64,000 nt of DNA from positions 2,596,501 to 2,660,500 of the forward strand of contig NZ_LR134365.1 of NCBI RefSeq assembly GCF_900637305.1, given 5' to 3'. How positions within the stretch are numbered: the stretch's first letter is position 1; each line of letters starts with the position of its first letter. The translations under genes were made by a program, and so were the position numbers. The notes beneath the pieces are model-generated. The model was not told the DNA's origin. It made no database searches and saw nothing but the letters and a program-made list of their open reading frames with translations. Below, piece by piece: positions 54,314 to 61,633 of the stretch. Source of the stretch: Cardiobacterium hominis. GTDB lineage: Bacteria > Pseudomonadota > Gammaproteobacteria > Cardiobacteriales > Cardiobacteriaceae.

Positions 54314-54739
54314 GATGGGTTTCCAGTCGTGGGTTGGCGTCAAGTGTGCCTGTTTTTTCTCCCCTTCCGGTCTTTAGCGACCGTCCGGGATTCCCCGGCA
54401 AGCGGGTTTTGCCTTTGTCTGGCGGGCGAGCCTGCTCGATGATGTTTGTGCGGCATAACGGTTTCCCGCGCCACCCTCCCTCGTTATTTCAAGCCGATAT
54501 CTGGTTGTATGGGTTCGTTGTGTGGGTTGCTGTTGCGCTGTTGGATGAGCGATGTTGGGCGGTCGTTGTTCGGTTTAACGGTAGCCCGCTACCAGCTCCA
54601 ATTGCTTTTAAGGGTTTGACATCCACATCTTGAAGTAACTACTGAAACGGTTATGCCGCTTGGGTTTTATGGTCCTTTTTGCTGCATGGCGTAAGGGTTA
54701 TGAGGAATGTTTTTTCCATTAACGCCATAATTTTATGCC
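54314..54739. other. Gap with a dispersed hairpin element
   Basis: 426 bp. At 54350-54415 there is a palindromic block (CTTCCGGTC...GACCGTCCGG, then CCCCGGCAAGCGGG) related to the one at 46003-46030. The rest, to 54739, shows no gene, RNA or promoter I can support. Confidence 0.45.
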
Positions 54740-55210
54740 TTAGCCAGCCTCCTCTTCCGCAATGTCGTTTTCCCAGTTCGCCTGCTGGATTTGGATATCC
54801 AGTTCGCGGCAGCGTTTGGCGACGTTGTCCGCCTCAACCCGCAGGGCACGGATGTCCACGGCGGCGAGGGTGCGGATTTCGCTGCGGCTGTAGCGGGACT
54901 GGTCGGCCATGGCGGCGTCGGCGACTTTGCCGAGCATGGCGTGTTCGGCTTTCAAGCGGTCGCGCTCGGCCAGTGCCGCCAGCATGGTGGTGCCGTCGGC
55001 GAGGGTCACGTTGTGGTTGGCGCGGTTGATGGCGACGATAAGACGGGTCAGCGCCGCCGCACTGCGGCGGTAGTCGGTGAGCAGGTCCTGCGGGTCTTCG
55101 GCAGGCGCTTCACCTTCCTGGTATTGGGCGTTTTGTTGCAGGCGGGCGCCGAGTTGCGCTAGTTTGCGTTGCAGGTCGGCGCGTTCGATAAGGGCTTGGG
55201 CAAGTTTCAT
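54740..55210 (-). CDS. DIP1984-family protein
   Basis: 156 residues, all-helical. The start MKLAQALIERADLQRKLAQL, then RLQQNAQYQEGEAPAEDPQD, LIVAINRANHNVTLADG and the C-terminal ELDIQIQQANWENDIAEEE are the defining pattern of the DIP1984 family (also called septicolysin-like), whose function is not known. It is cytoplasmic, probably a coiled-coil bundle. It lies 15 bp downstream of the PIN-domain toxin gene on the same strand. Confidence 0.9.
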   Translation of the reverse strand: MKLAQALIERADLQRKLAQLGARLQQNAQYQEGEAPAEDPQDLLTDYRRSAAALTRLIVAINRANHNVTLADGTTMLAALAERDRLKAEHAMLGKVADAAMADQSRYSRSEIRTLAAVDIRALRVEADNVAKRCRELDIQIQQANWENDIAEEEAG

Positions 55211-55225
55211 GGTTGTTGTTCCTTT

Positions 55226-55642
55226 TTATTCAAATGGGTTTTCCAGCATCAGCGGTAATCCTTGGAAATCTCGCACGTTACGGGTAACAGGGGTCCGGTT
55301 ATGCGCGATAGCGGTTGCCGCGATATAGGCGTCGTTTATTGGCCGTTTAGCGGGGATGTGTAATTGTACGCATATGAGCGCGACTTCTGTATCAACAGAC
55401 AATGTCCTGGTACGGTAGGCAGGCAAGAGGCGGTTGGTGAACCAGTTATCGAGCGATGCCGCCTGCGCTTGGTCTTTGCGGGCAAGGGACAGGATGCCCG
55501 TGCGTATTTCTGTGATGCTGACGACGCTGATTTTGGTCTGCATCAGGTTAATGCTGTATGCCCAACGCTGTACTTGCGGGTGTATTTTTCCTGAATCGAG
55601 CTTTTTCAATTCGGAAATGATGTTGGTGTCGAGCAGATACAT
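55226..55642 (-). CDS. PIN-domain ribonuclease toxin (VapC/FitB-like)
   Basis: 138 residues. The acidic metal-binding residues are in place: Asp5 in MYLLDTNIISE, Glu in SVVSITEIRTGI, and Asp in INDAYIAATAIAHNRTPVTR with the following NVRDF. PIN toxins cleave RNA (often tRNA or rRNA) and are held by a cognate antitoxin. The antitoxin gene is directly upstream, its stop TAA touching this ATG. The pair should work as a type II toxin-antitoxin module. The ISELKK N-terminal pattern is the FitB-like subgroup found in Neisseria and relatives. Confidence 0.93.
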   Translation of the reverse strand: MYLLDTNIISELKKLDSGKIHPQVQRWAYSINLMQTKISVVSITEIRTGILSLARKDQAQAASLDNWFTNRLLPAYRTRTLSVDTEVALICVQLHIPAKRPINDAYIAATAIAHNRTPVTRNVRDFQGLPLMLENPFE

Positions 55643-55900
55643 TTAGTCAAACGCTATGATGCGGGGTAATGATTTGTCACGCTCAAATTCGATTTCTATT
55701 TCCGCGGCGGGATGGTAGCCGCCAAGGGCTTCCGCGATGGTGAGTGTTTCCGGTTCTGCCGGTTCGGTTTGTCGGGCGATAAAGCTGCGCATGTAATTAC
55801 GCAGGAGTTCGGCGGCGTCAAGGTGTTGCCGGGCGGCGGCACGGTTAAAGGCTTGTTGCAGGGCGTCATTGACGCTGAATGTGTAGTGGCTTTGGTGCAT
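55643..55900 (-). CDS. Antitoxin partner of the PIN toxin
   Basis: 85 residues from ATG 55900 (AAGGAAAA upstream; the longer frame from 55960 starts in a repeat). YTFSVNDALQQAFNRAAARQ, HLDAAELLRNYMRSFIARQ looks like a ribbon-helix-helix DNA-binding domain, followed by a flexible acidic C-terminus (EIEIEFERDKSLPRIIAFD) suited to wrapping the toxin. As usual it would repress its own promoter; I do not see a clear operator palindrome. Confidence 0.85.
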   Translation of the reverse strand: MHQSHYTFSVNDALQQAFNRAAARQHLDAAELLRNYMRSFIARQTEPAEPETLTIAEALGGYHPAAEIEIEFERDKSLPRIIAFD

Positions 55901-55975
55901 GGTGTTTTCCTTTTTCCAGTGATGTGCGGCTACTTTATGTTGTCCCGCTTGCCTGGGCAATGCGTTATCGTATCC

Positions 55976-56001
55976 CCCTTCCCCCGCAAGCGGGGGAAGG
56001 G
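55976..56001. repeat. Dispersed C/G hairpin upstream of the antitoxin gene and after rsr
   Basis: CCCTTCCCCCGC (55976-55987), AA, GCGGGGGAAGGG (55990-56001), a perfect 12-bp inverted repeat also found at 32658-32682. It sits 8 bp beyond the rsr stop and may end that transcript although no U-tract follows. Confidence 0.7.
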
Positions 56002-56009
56002 ATTGGGCG

Positions 56010-57599
56010 TTACGCTGCTTCGCGCAGCAGTTCGATGGCTTCGATGTTACGCACCCAGTGGTCGTCGCCGCTGTTGTGCGTCGCGAAGTCGCCGAGCAGG
56101 GTGAAGACGTGGTCGCTGAAACCGCCGATGTTGAGGATGTCCGCGCGGTTTTTCGCGGGCGTCGTCACATACGGCTGGATGTCGATGCAGACGAGTTTGG
56201 CCTGCGGGCAGCGCCGTTTCAGAGTGTCCCATTCGGCGAGCAGGGCGCTTTTGTGGCCGTGCACCTGATCCGCCCACGATTCGTTGTCCGAGACGATGAT
56301 GACCATGTCAACGCGCGCTTTTTCGCGATTAAGCAGGCGCAGCGGCGCGCTGCACGCGGTGCCGCCCCCGCCGATGTCCGCCAGTTTTTCGGCGTTGGTC
56401 ATGATGCTGTCGCGCGGGTTGAGGCGCACGTTCACCGTGACCATTTCGAACGGGATGACGCGGGCCTGCGGGTTATGGCGCAGCACGGCGGCGCTGATGA
56501 GCGCGGCGACGTCGATACAGCGGGTTTTGCTGGTTGCACCTGCGCGATAGCCGGTGACGGGGCTTTGCATCGAGCCGGAGACGTCCGGACAGACGACGAT
56601 GTTGCCCGGTAGCTGCGGCACGTTTTGCACCGCGATTTCCATCGCATCCTGCAAGGCGTCACGGATGGTGCCCGGTATGGCATCACCGGCGGCCTGCCAG
56701 GTGGTAAGCAGTTGGTACGGCATGGCATGAGCACGGGCGATGGCAGCCGGGTCGCGCAGTTTGGCGGCGACGCTACGGATGTGTCTGTCTTTGTTGTGTT
56801 TGTCTTTATCAAAAACGCCGTGGCGCGCGAAGGTGTTGAGATTCTGCCGCACTTGCTGCCATGAGCCGTTCTTCGCGATTTGCGCCCAGGCATCGCCGTC
56901 CAGGTTGAGCGCGGTCAGCATCTGGAAGGGGACAGGCGGCAGCGCGCCACGCGGTTTGCTTTTGTTGCGTTTGTAGGTTTCAAAGGCAGCAGTCAAAGGC
57001 GGCAGGGCGGCGTATTCATACGGCTTGCCGATGAGCCAGGCGAACCAGGCGGCGCGCCATGCTTCGCGCGGCTGCGGGTGCACCATTTTCACCACGTCCG
57101 CCAGCGACGGGTTGTTGCCGATGGCAGCATTAAGCAGTTGCGTTTCCGTCGCGGTGTTCAGCCAGTGCTGGATGAGTTTTTTTGGGCGGGTACCGAAGGA
57201 CTTGCGCCCAACCACGCCGCTGCGCACGATTTGCGCGAAGTTGCGCAGCATCTTGCCGCTGTCCACGACGCGGTCAAACACCGCCGCGCACAGCGCTACG
57301 TCGCGCACCGCCAGCACCGCCAACAGCAGCGCGGGCATGTCTTTCATGTAGCCGCGTTCGCGGGCGTAAATCGCAGTCTTGGCAAGAAATTCCGGGGAAA
57401 CCTGCCGAGCGAGTTCGAGCACTTGCGTCAGTTGGCTTTCCGCACTTGCATAGTAGGTGCTGTTCAGGCAGCCGGTGGCGGCAAGCTGCGCCAGTTGTTG
57501 TGCCGGGGTTTGCGTGTAGGCGCGGCCGCCCGCTTCGTTGTAGGTGTCGGTGGCAGTCTGTTTTTGTTTGCGCGATGGGAACAGTTTGAAATTAGCCAT
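56010..57599 (-). CDS. rsr: TROVE-domain Ro60 homologue (Rsr), Y RNA-binding protein
   Basis: 529 residues from ATG 57599 (AAGGA upstream; the frame extends 5' into RNA-coding DNA). The N-terminal two thirds is the TROVE HEAT-repeat ring: GGRAYTQTPAQQLAQLAATG, YYASAESQLTQVLELARQV, ERGYMKDMPALLLAVLAVRD, GRKSFGTRPKKLIQHWL. The C-terminus is a von Willebrand A domain with intact MIDAS D339-x-S341-x-S343 (VCPDVSGSMQSP) and VDMVIIVSDNESWADQVH. Bacterial Rsr binds Y RNAs and, with polynucleotide phosphorylase, forms an RNA-degradation machine or assists rRNA maturation under stress. Five Y RNA genes lie directly upstream on the same strand. No rtcB/rtcA genes accompany it here. Confidence 0.95.
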   Translation of the reverse strand: MANFKLFPSRKQKQTATDTYNEAGGRAYTQTPAQQLAQLAATGCLNSTYYASAESQLTQVLELARQVSPEFLAKTAIYARERGYMKDMPALLLAVLAVRDVALCAAVFDRVVDSGKMLRNFAQIVRSGVVGRKSFGTRPKKLIQHWLNTATETQLLNAAIGNNPSLADVVKMVHPQPREAWRAAWFAWLIGKPYEYAALPPLTAAFETYKRNKSKPRGALPPVPFQMLTALNLDGDAWAQIAKNGSWQQVRQNLNTFARHGVFDKDKHNKDRHIRSVAAKLRDPAAIARAHAMPYQLLTTWQAAGDAIPGTIRDALQDAMEIAVQNVPQLPGNIVVCPDVSGSMQSPVTGYRAGATSKTRCIDVAALISAAVLRHNPQARVIPFEMVTVNVRLNPRDSIMTNAEKLADIGGGGTACSAPLRLLNREKARVDMVIIVSDNESWADQVHGHKSALLAEWDTLKRRCPQAKLVCIDIQPYVTTPAKNRADILNIGGFSDHVFTLLGDFATHNSGDDHWVRNIEAIELLREAA

Positions 57600-57643
57600 G
57601 ATTTTTGTCCTTCTTATATGAATTTGAGATGGCGACAAGTCGT

Positions 57644-57792
57644 GGCAGGACGTCGTTTTCGAGATGTAGTCCTGCCGGCATTCGCCAGATGCGCCGTGCT
57701 GCATGGCAGCGTGACGCGGCGGGTTGCCTGGATGCCCACAGCGGACATCCTGCAAACAAAACGGTTATGCAACCCGCCGCGCCACAGCGGCG
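57644..57792 (-). ncRNA. Possible sixth Y-type RNA lacking a tRNA-like module
   Basis: Between the last tRNA-mimic RNA and rsr, GCGGCGGGTTGC (57769-57780) pairs perfectly with GCAACCCGCCGC (57716-57727), enclosing a small hairpin GGATG...CATCC (57730-57750). Next comes GGCAGGAC...GTCCTGCC (57644-57676), and a GGCGAATG matching the GNCGAANG Ro-site motif lies near 57680. This could be a YrlB-like RNA or simply the structured rsr leader. Confidence 0.4.
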
Positions 57793-57940
57793 CAACGCAT
57801 AGCGGACAACAAGAGTGAAGAAACAGACGGTCGTGTTCTACCGCTAAACTACCCTGCCATCGTGCAGCAGGGGCGGGATTCGAACCCGCGCCACGACCCG
57901 GGAATGCTGTAATTCCTTCGGCATTTGTCCGCTCTGCGCT
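57793..57940 (-). ncRNA. YrlA-type Y RNA 5 (tRNA mimic)
   Basis: The outer stem AGCGCAGAGCGGACAA pairs with TTGTCCGCTATGCGTT (one mismatch, one G-U), a covarying change from RNAs 3 and 4. GCCGAAGG lies in the 5' strand. The tRNA-like core has T-loop TTCGAAT, acceptor-like stem CCCTGCT/GGCAGGG closed by GCACGAT, and D-arm TAGTTTAGCGGTAGAACA. It is the last of the five and nearest to rsr. Confidence 0.85.
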
Positions 57941-57954
57941 ACACCGCGCGACGC

Positions 57955-58103
57955 AGCGCAGGACAGTCAACGAGGGGTGAAGAAATTTTTACGTGCTCTA
58001 CCTCTGAGCTACCCTGCCATTGATGGCGGCAGGGACGGGATTCGAACCCGCGACCACGAGCGTTGGAAGCTGTAATTCCTTCGGCATTTGACTGCCCTGC
58101 GCT
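57955..58103 (-). ncRNA. YrlA-type Y RNA 4 (tRNA mimic)
   Basis: 149 nt, nearly identical to RNA 3. Outer stem AGCGCAGGGCAGTCAA/TTGACTGTCCTGCGCT, motif GCCGAAGG, second stem GAAGGAATT/AATTTCTTC-type, T-arm GCGGG-TTCGAAT-CCCG(T), acceptor-like CCCTGCC/GGCAGGG with loop GCCATCAAT, D-arm GCTC-AGAGGTA-GAGC. Confidence 0.88.
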
Positions 58104-58117
58104 ACACCGCGCGACGC

Positions 58118-58266
58118 AGCGCAGGACAGTCAACGAGGGGTGAAGAAATCGTTACGTGCTCTACCTCTGAGCTACCCTGCCATTGCTGGCGGCAGGGGCG
58201 GGATTCGAACCCGCGACCACGAGCGTTGGAAGCTGTAATTCCTTCGGCATTTGACTGCCCTGCGCT
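58118..58266 (-). ncRNA. YrlA-type Y RNA 3 (tRNA mimic)
   Basis: 149 nt. Ends pair over 16 bp (AGCGCAGGGCAGTCAA with TTGACTGTCCTGCGCT). An internal loop then carries the Ro-binding motif GCCGAAGG (fits GNCGAA-N0-1-G), followed by a 9-bp helix GAAGGAATT/GATTTCTTC. The distal part folds like tRNA: T-arm GCGGG-TTCGAAT-CCCGC, a closed acceptor-like hairpin CCCTGCC-GCCAGCAAT-GGCAGGG and D-arm GCTC-AGAGGTA-GAGC. In place of the anticodon arm is the Y stem, as known for bacterial YrlA RNAs. Probably co-transcribed with rsr and cut from a common precursor. Confidence 0.9.
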
Positions 58267-58286
58267 ACACCGCAAGGGCATAGCGC

Positions 58287-58411
58287 CGCGCCGACGAGGT
58301 AGCGGGAAACACGCCATGTTCTATCCAACTGAACTACCCGTTGGCGGGCCAACGGGGCGGGACTCGAACCCGCGACCTTGTTTTTCTGTAGTTTCCCGCG
58401 CATTCGGCGCG
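58287..58411 (-). ncRNA. YrlA-type Y RNA 2 (divergent tRNA mimic)
   Basis: 125 nt. The outer stem CGCGCCGA/TCGGCGCG and inner stem GCGGGAAAC/GTTTCCCGC are both perfect and unlike those of RNAs 3-5. Motif GCCGAATG fits the Ro-site pattern. T-arm GCGGG-TTCGAGT-CCCGC; acceptor-like CCCGTTGG/CCAACGGG with a four-base loop CCCG; D-arm TAGTTCAGTTGGATAGAACA. The compensated base pairs are strong evidence for a conserved fold. Confidence 0.87.
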
Positions 58412-58542
58412 TACAGATAACGAGGGGAGAAGAAACCTTTTCCGCGCGGCTACCCTTTCGCCTCGGCATCCGGAGACACCGGCGGGACTCGAACCCGCTA
58501 TCACGGAACCCTTGATGTAGTTCCTTCGGCATTTATCTGCAC
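58411..58542 (-). ncRNA. YrlA-type Y RNA 1 (most divergent)
   Basis: 132 nt and first in the array. Outer stem GTGCAGATAA/TTATCTGTAC (one G-U); motif GCCGAAGG; helix GAAGGAAC/GTTTCTTC; T-arm GCGGG-TTCGAGT-CCCGC; acceptor-like CGGTGTCT/GGATGCCG, which needs wobble pairs; D-arm-like GGC-GAAAGGGTA-GCC. Its 3' end abuts RNA 2. I cannot pick the promoter with confidence in the AT-rich DNA at 58560-58620. Confidence 0.8.
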
Positions 58543-58727
58543 CTACCTTACTGCCGGGGATGTGCCAAATCGCAAAAGGCCGCAAAAAACTTTCACAACA
58601 CAATGATAATAAAGAGAGAAATTGAAGCGCATGTGGCAAGAGATTTATCCAGAAATCGTAAGAAAACTATCCATATAAATCGTTATCTAGAAAATAAGAT
58701 AGAAATCTCGCGTATGCCTATCCCGCC

Positions 58728-59412
58728 CGTTTGGCAGTGTTCTTGCAAAGAACGCATTCCCGGTTTTCAGCTGGCAAAACGTCCGCCTCACCCTCGACCG
58801 CACGACATGGGAATACGGCAAATCCTGTATCAACATCCTGGTGCTGACCATCGTCTGGCGTGGTGTTGCTATCCCTGAACTATGGGAAACGCTGGATAAA
58901 AAGGGAACGCCAACACAGGCGAACGAATAGTTTTGCTGGAACTTTCCCGTGAGACCTTTTCCGAAGTCCATATAGAAACCCGCTATGCCGACCGGGAATT
59001 CATTGACAATGAATGGCTGGCGTATCTGCGTCAAGCCGGGATTTCTTACTGCATCCGCTGCAAGGAAAACGCGCAGATAGCGGGAAAAGGTGGCACAAGA
59101 CAGGCGTTGGATGGCCACTTACAGGCGCTGAAAACAGGTGAGGGTAAAAGATTGGGGCCGGTGATGCTGTATGGGCAACAACACTATCTTGAGGCAACCC
59201 GTCTGAGCGACGGGCAACTGCTGGTGGTTTGCAGTGACAAAGAGGGTAAGGGGATTGAAGCATACGGTAAGCGTTGGCAGGCCTGTGCAAAGTTTATTCC
59301 GGGCGGGGTTGGACCGGCTGGTTTCTGTGTTATTCAGGGGGATATGAGGCCGTTGGAGGTATTAGGCGGTGAGGTGATGGATTTACTGGTGGTCAAGGAG
59401 GATGTGGGATAA
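58728..59412 (+). pseudogene. IS4-type DDE transposase remnant
   Basis: The first part reads VRLTLDRTTWEYGKSCINIL then VLTIVWRGVAIPELWETLDK with the catalytic Asp in LDRT, and stops (TAG) at about 58930. A frame change then gives VLLELSRETFSEVHIETRYA, DREFIDNEWLAYLRQAGISY (second catalytic Asp in ADREF) and RCKENAQIAG. It ends at 59412 without the usual catalytic Glu region, so it is truncated and frameshifted. I see no terminal inverted repeats. The 180 bp before it hold no gene. Confidence 0.75.
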
Positions 59413-59504
59413 AGAATCTTTTTGTCGTGTACGAAGGGGGATGAATAAAACCCGGGTTCTTCCGCAGGGCAGGGCACTATGCAGCAGACAGGCATGACAG
59501 CCCT

Positions 59505-59535
59505 TGCTGCCGCCAAGCGGGATAAAACCTGGGTT
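59505..59535 (+). repeat. Single unit of the CAAGCGG dispersed repeat
   Basis: GCCGCCAAGCGGGATAAAAC followed by CTGGGTTCCC, ten bases before the stop of the DUF421 gene. Confidence 0.7.
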
Positions 59536-59544
59536 CCCGATGTC

Positions 59545-60171
59545 TCAATACCCCGTCACCGTTATCTCTCCGCTGTCGTATTCCGCGAGGAACACCGCGT
59601 CCACCTCCGCATAGCCCTGCGCCTGCAATGCCGCCAGTAGCCAGGCTTCGTCCTTGTCGATCATTTCCAGCGTGGCGTGCTGGATGACACCGTCGGTAAT
59701 CAGCGGGTATTTCGGCTTCTCTTCGTCCATCTGCGTGATGATGAGCTGTCCGTCCTGTTCGAGGATGGCCTGTTTGACGTCTTTCACCGCATACACGCCT
59801 TTTGCACGCAGTTTGAAGGCGAGTTCATGCGCCGATATGCCCACCCGCCGTATCGCTTCCACATCCAGCTGGCCACGTGAAATCAGCAGCACCGGCTGTC
59901 CGTCCACCATCCGCTTGACCAGGTTGTTGTGTTTTTTCAGCCAGCGTAGCGACAGCACCAGCGCGAACCAGATCACCAGGATTAGCAGGAATTCAAGTAT
60001 GGTGATGTCGGGGTTGTAAATCACCCCGCCGACAATCCCGCCCAGCACATAGTTCTGCACTTGATCGCTGGCCGAGGCGGGCGCGAGATTGCCTTTGCCG
60101 GTCAGGTTGATGACCAGCACCAGTGCCAGGAAACCGAGAATCAGCTTGACTGCAACTAATAGGTAAAACAT
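59545..60171 (-). CDS. DUF421/YetF-family membrane protein
   Basis: 208 residues from ATG 60171 (the longer frame to 60285 has no ribosome site). There are three N-terminal membrane helices (YLLVAVKLILGFLALVLVIN, VQNYVLGGIVGGVIYN, ILEFLLILVIWFALVLSLRW), then a cytoplasmic domain with VDGQPVLLISRGQLDVEAIR, GVYAVKDVKQAILEQDGQL and AEYDSGEITVTGY. This is the DUF421 (YetF/YdfS) architecture. Family members are implicated in spore or envelope functions in Bacillus, but the molecular role is unclear. Monocistronic. Confidence 0.88.
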   Translation of the reverse strand: MFYLLVAVKLILGFLALVLVINLTGKGNLAPASASDQVQNYVLGGIVGGVIYNPDITILEFLLILVIWFALVLSLRWLKKHNNLVKRMVDGQPVLLISRGQLDVEAIRRVGISAHELAFKLRAKGVYAVKDVKQAILEQDGQLIITQMDEEKPKYPLITDGVIQHATLEMIDKDEAWLLAALQAQGYAEVDAVFLAEYDSGEITVTGY

Positions 60172-60324
60172 CGCCGTATTCCTTAAGTAGATAAAACACT
60201 GCGCCATTTTAGCGCAGCACACGGCAAGGCCGTGCCCGCCTGTCTGCGCGTTAACTGCACCGTTGGCGGACTTCTTGTCTTGCATGTATGGCTATGCGGC
60301 AAAGGCTGTATTTGTTCTGCCTGG

Positions 60325-60360
60325 CCGCGAACCCAGTGTTTGCCTCGCTTGGCGCAGCCC
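60325..60360 (-). repeat. Single inverted unit of the CAAGCGG dispersed repeat
   Basis: ACCCAGTGTTTGCCTCGCTT followed by GGCGC, the reverse complement of the usual unit, immediately before the IS1249-like element. Confidence 0.7.
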
Positions 60361-60369
60361 GAAGTTTTA

Positions 60370-61433
60370 GGCGTATAGGACAAAAAAGGAGCCAAGAATC
60401 GCTGTAAGCCTTATGCTGCAAGGCTTTAAGCGGGGTCAAAGGCTTTGAACACAAAAAATGCTTTTTCTGCGGCTCAAAGCAGATCAAAAAAGATGGCTGG
60501 CAAAATGGCAAGCAACGATATAAATGCAAGGCTTGCGGCAAACGTTTTGACGGCGGCAAGCGCCTTCAAAACGACGAGCTTTGGACAGCTTATAGCGCAG
60601 GCAAACAAACGGCCGCGCAGCTTGCCAAGCAGTATGGATGCAGCAGCAAAACCATCTATCGCCGCCTTCGCAGTGTGCAAATCAGGGAGCGCTACCCGCT
60701 GCCCGAAAAAGCCAACATCATCATGGATACCACGTACTTCGGACGCAGTTTCGGCGTGATGGTGCTGATGGACAGCATCAGCCAGCAGGCGCTGTCCGTC
60801 GATGAAGTCAAATACGAAACCAACGCCCTGTATGCCGCGGCGCTGAGCGAGCTTCGGGAAAAAGGCGTTGTAATACAGAGCATCGTTTGTGACGGGCGGA
60901 AAGGATTGTTGCAGCTGTTCCCCGAGATTCCCGCGCAGCTATGCCCAGTTTCACCAGGTCAAAACCGTCAGCCGTTATCTGACACGTAACCCGAAAACGG
61001 CGGCAGGCAAGGCGCTGTGGCGACTGACGCTCACCCTGAAGGACAGCGGCAAGACAGCGTTTCAAGGCGCGCTGCAGGCATGGTTTGAGCAGCATGAGGG
61101 CTTCCTCAACGAACGAACGGTCAACGAGGAAAGCGGCAGTTCGCACTACACGCACAAGACGCTGAGAAGCGCGTATTTGAGCCTGAAACGGAACTTGGAC
61201 TACCTGTTTACCTTTGAAGCGTATCCCGTTTTGGGCATGTGCAACACCACCAATTTGCTGGATGGGCGCTTTGCCGACTTAAAGCGCAAATTGGGGTGTC
61301 ATCACGGGATGAAAAGAGATAATAAGGTCAGGTTTATAAAGGATTATTTCGCCATGCCTGACGATGGATAGCTCCTTTTTTGTCCTATAGACACAAGGTC
61401 CTCCAAGATGGCTCCTTTTTTGTCCTATACGCC
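60370..61433 (+). mobile_element. IS1249-like (IS256-family) element, inactive
   Basis: 1064 bp with perfect 25-bp terminal inverted repeats (GGCGTATAGGACAAAAAAGG onward at 60370-60394; the matching end at 61409-61433). A second, slightly different right-end copy (TAGCTCCTTTTTTGTCCTAT) lies inside at 61369-61389, so the element has a duplicated right terminus. The flanks extend the inverted repeat imperfectly (GTTTTA / TGAAAC). Confidence 0.85.
60420..61371 (+). pseudogene. IS1249-type transposase with a one-base insertion
   Basis: A zinc-ribbon start (KKCFFCGSKQIKKDGWQNGK, QRYKCKACGKRF), a helix-turn-helix (GKQTAAQLAKQYGCSSKTIY) and the catalytic core with IIMDTTYFGRSFGVMVLMDS and VVIQSIVCDGRKGLLQLFPE run in one frame to about 60948. 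An extra C there (TGCCCAG for TGCCAG) moves the rest (FHQVKTVSRYLTRNPKTAAG to RFIKDYFAMPDDG) into the next frame. No ATG is available at the 5' end in the main frame. Not functional as it stands. Confidence 0.82.
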
Positions 61434-61463
61434 TGAAACGGCGGTGGCTACGCAGGCATAAAA

Positions 61464-61485
61464 AATCGCCGCAAATGCGGCGATT
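61464..61485 (-). terminator. Terminator-like hairpin after the IS1249-like element
   Basis: AATCGCCGC (61464-61472), AAAT, GCGGCGATT (61477-61485), preceded on the plus strand by an A-run, so it terminates minus-strand transcription. Confidence 0.75.
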
Positions 61486-61633
61486 AGCATGGTGGCGGAG
61501 AGACAGGATGATTTACCATATAGTAATATTGAGTAAAAACATAATGTTACAACGTAGGCAATCTTTCTTTTTACCCCTCTACAAACCCCGTTTTCTCACT
61601 TTCGGCGACTTTCTTTCACCTTTGTTTGTTCGC

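Noticed and set aside
57861-58510. Cluster of ordinary tRNA genes
   Set aside because: T-loops and D-arms are present, but there is no anticodon arm. The halves pair in permuted order and the acceptor is a closed hairpin, so these are Y RNAs.
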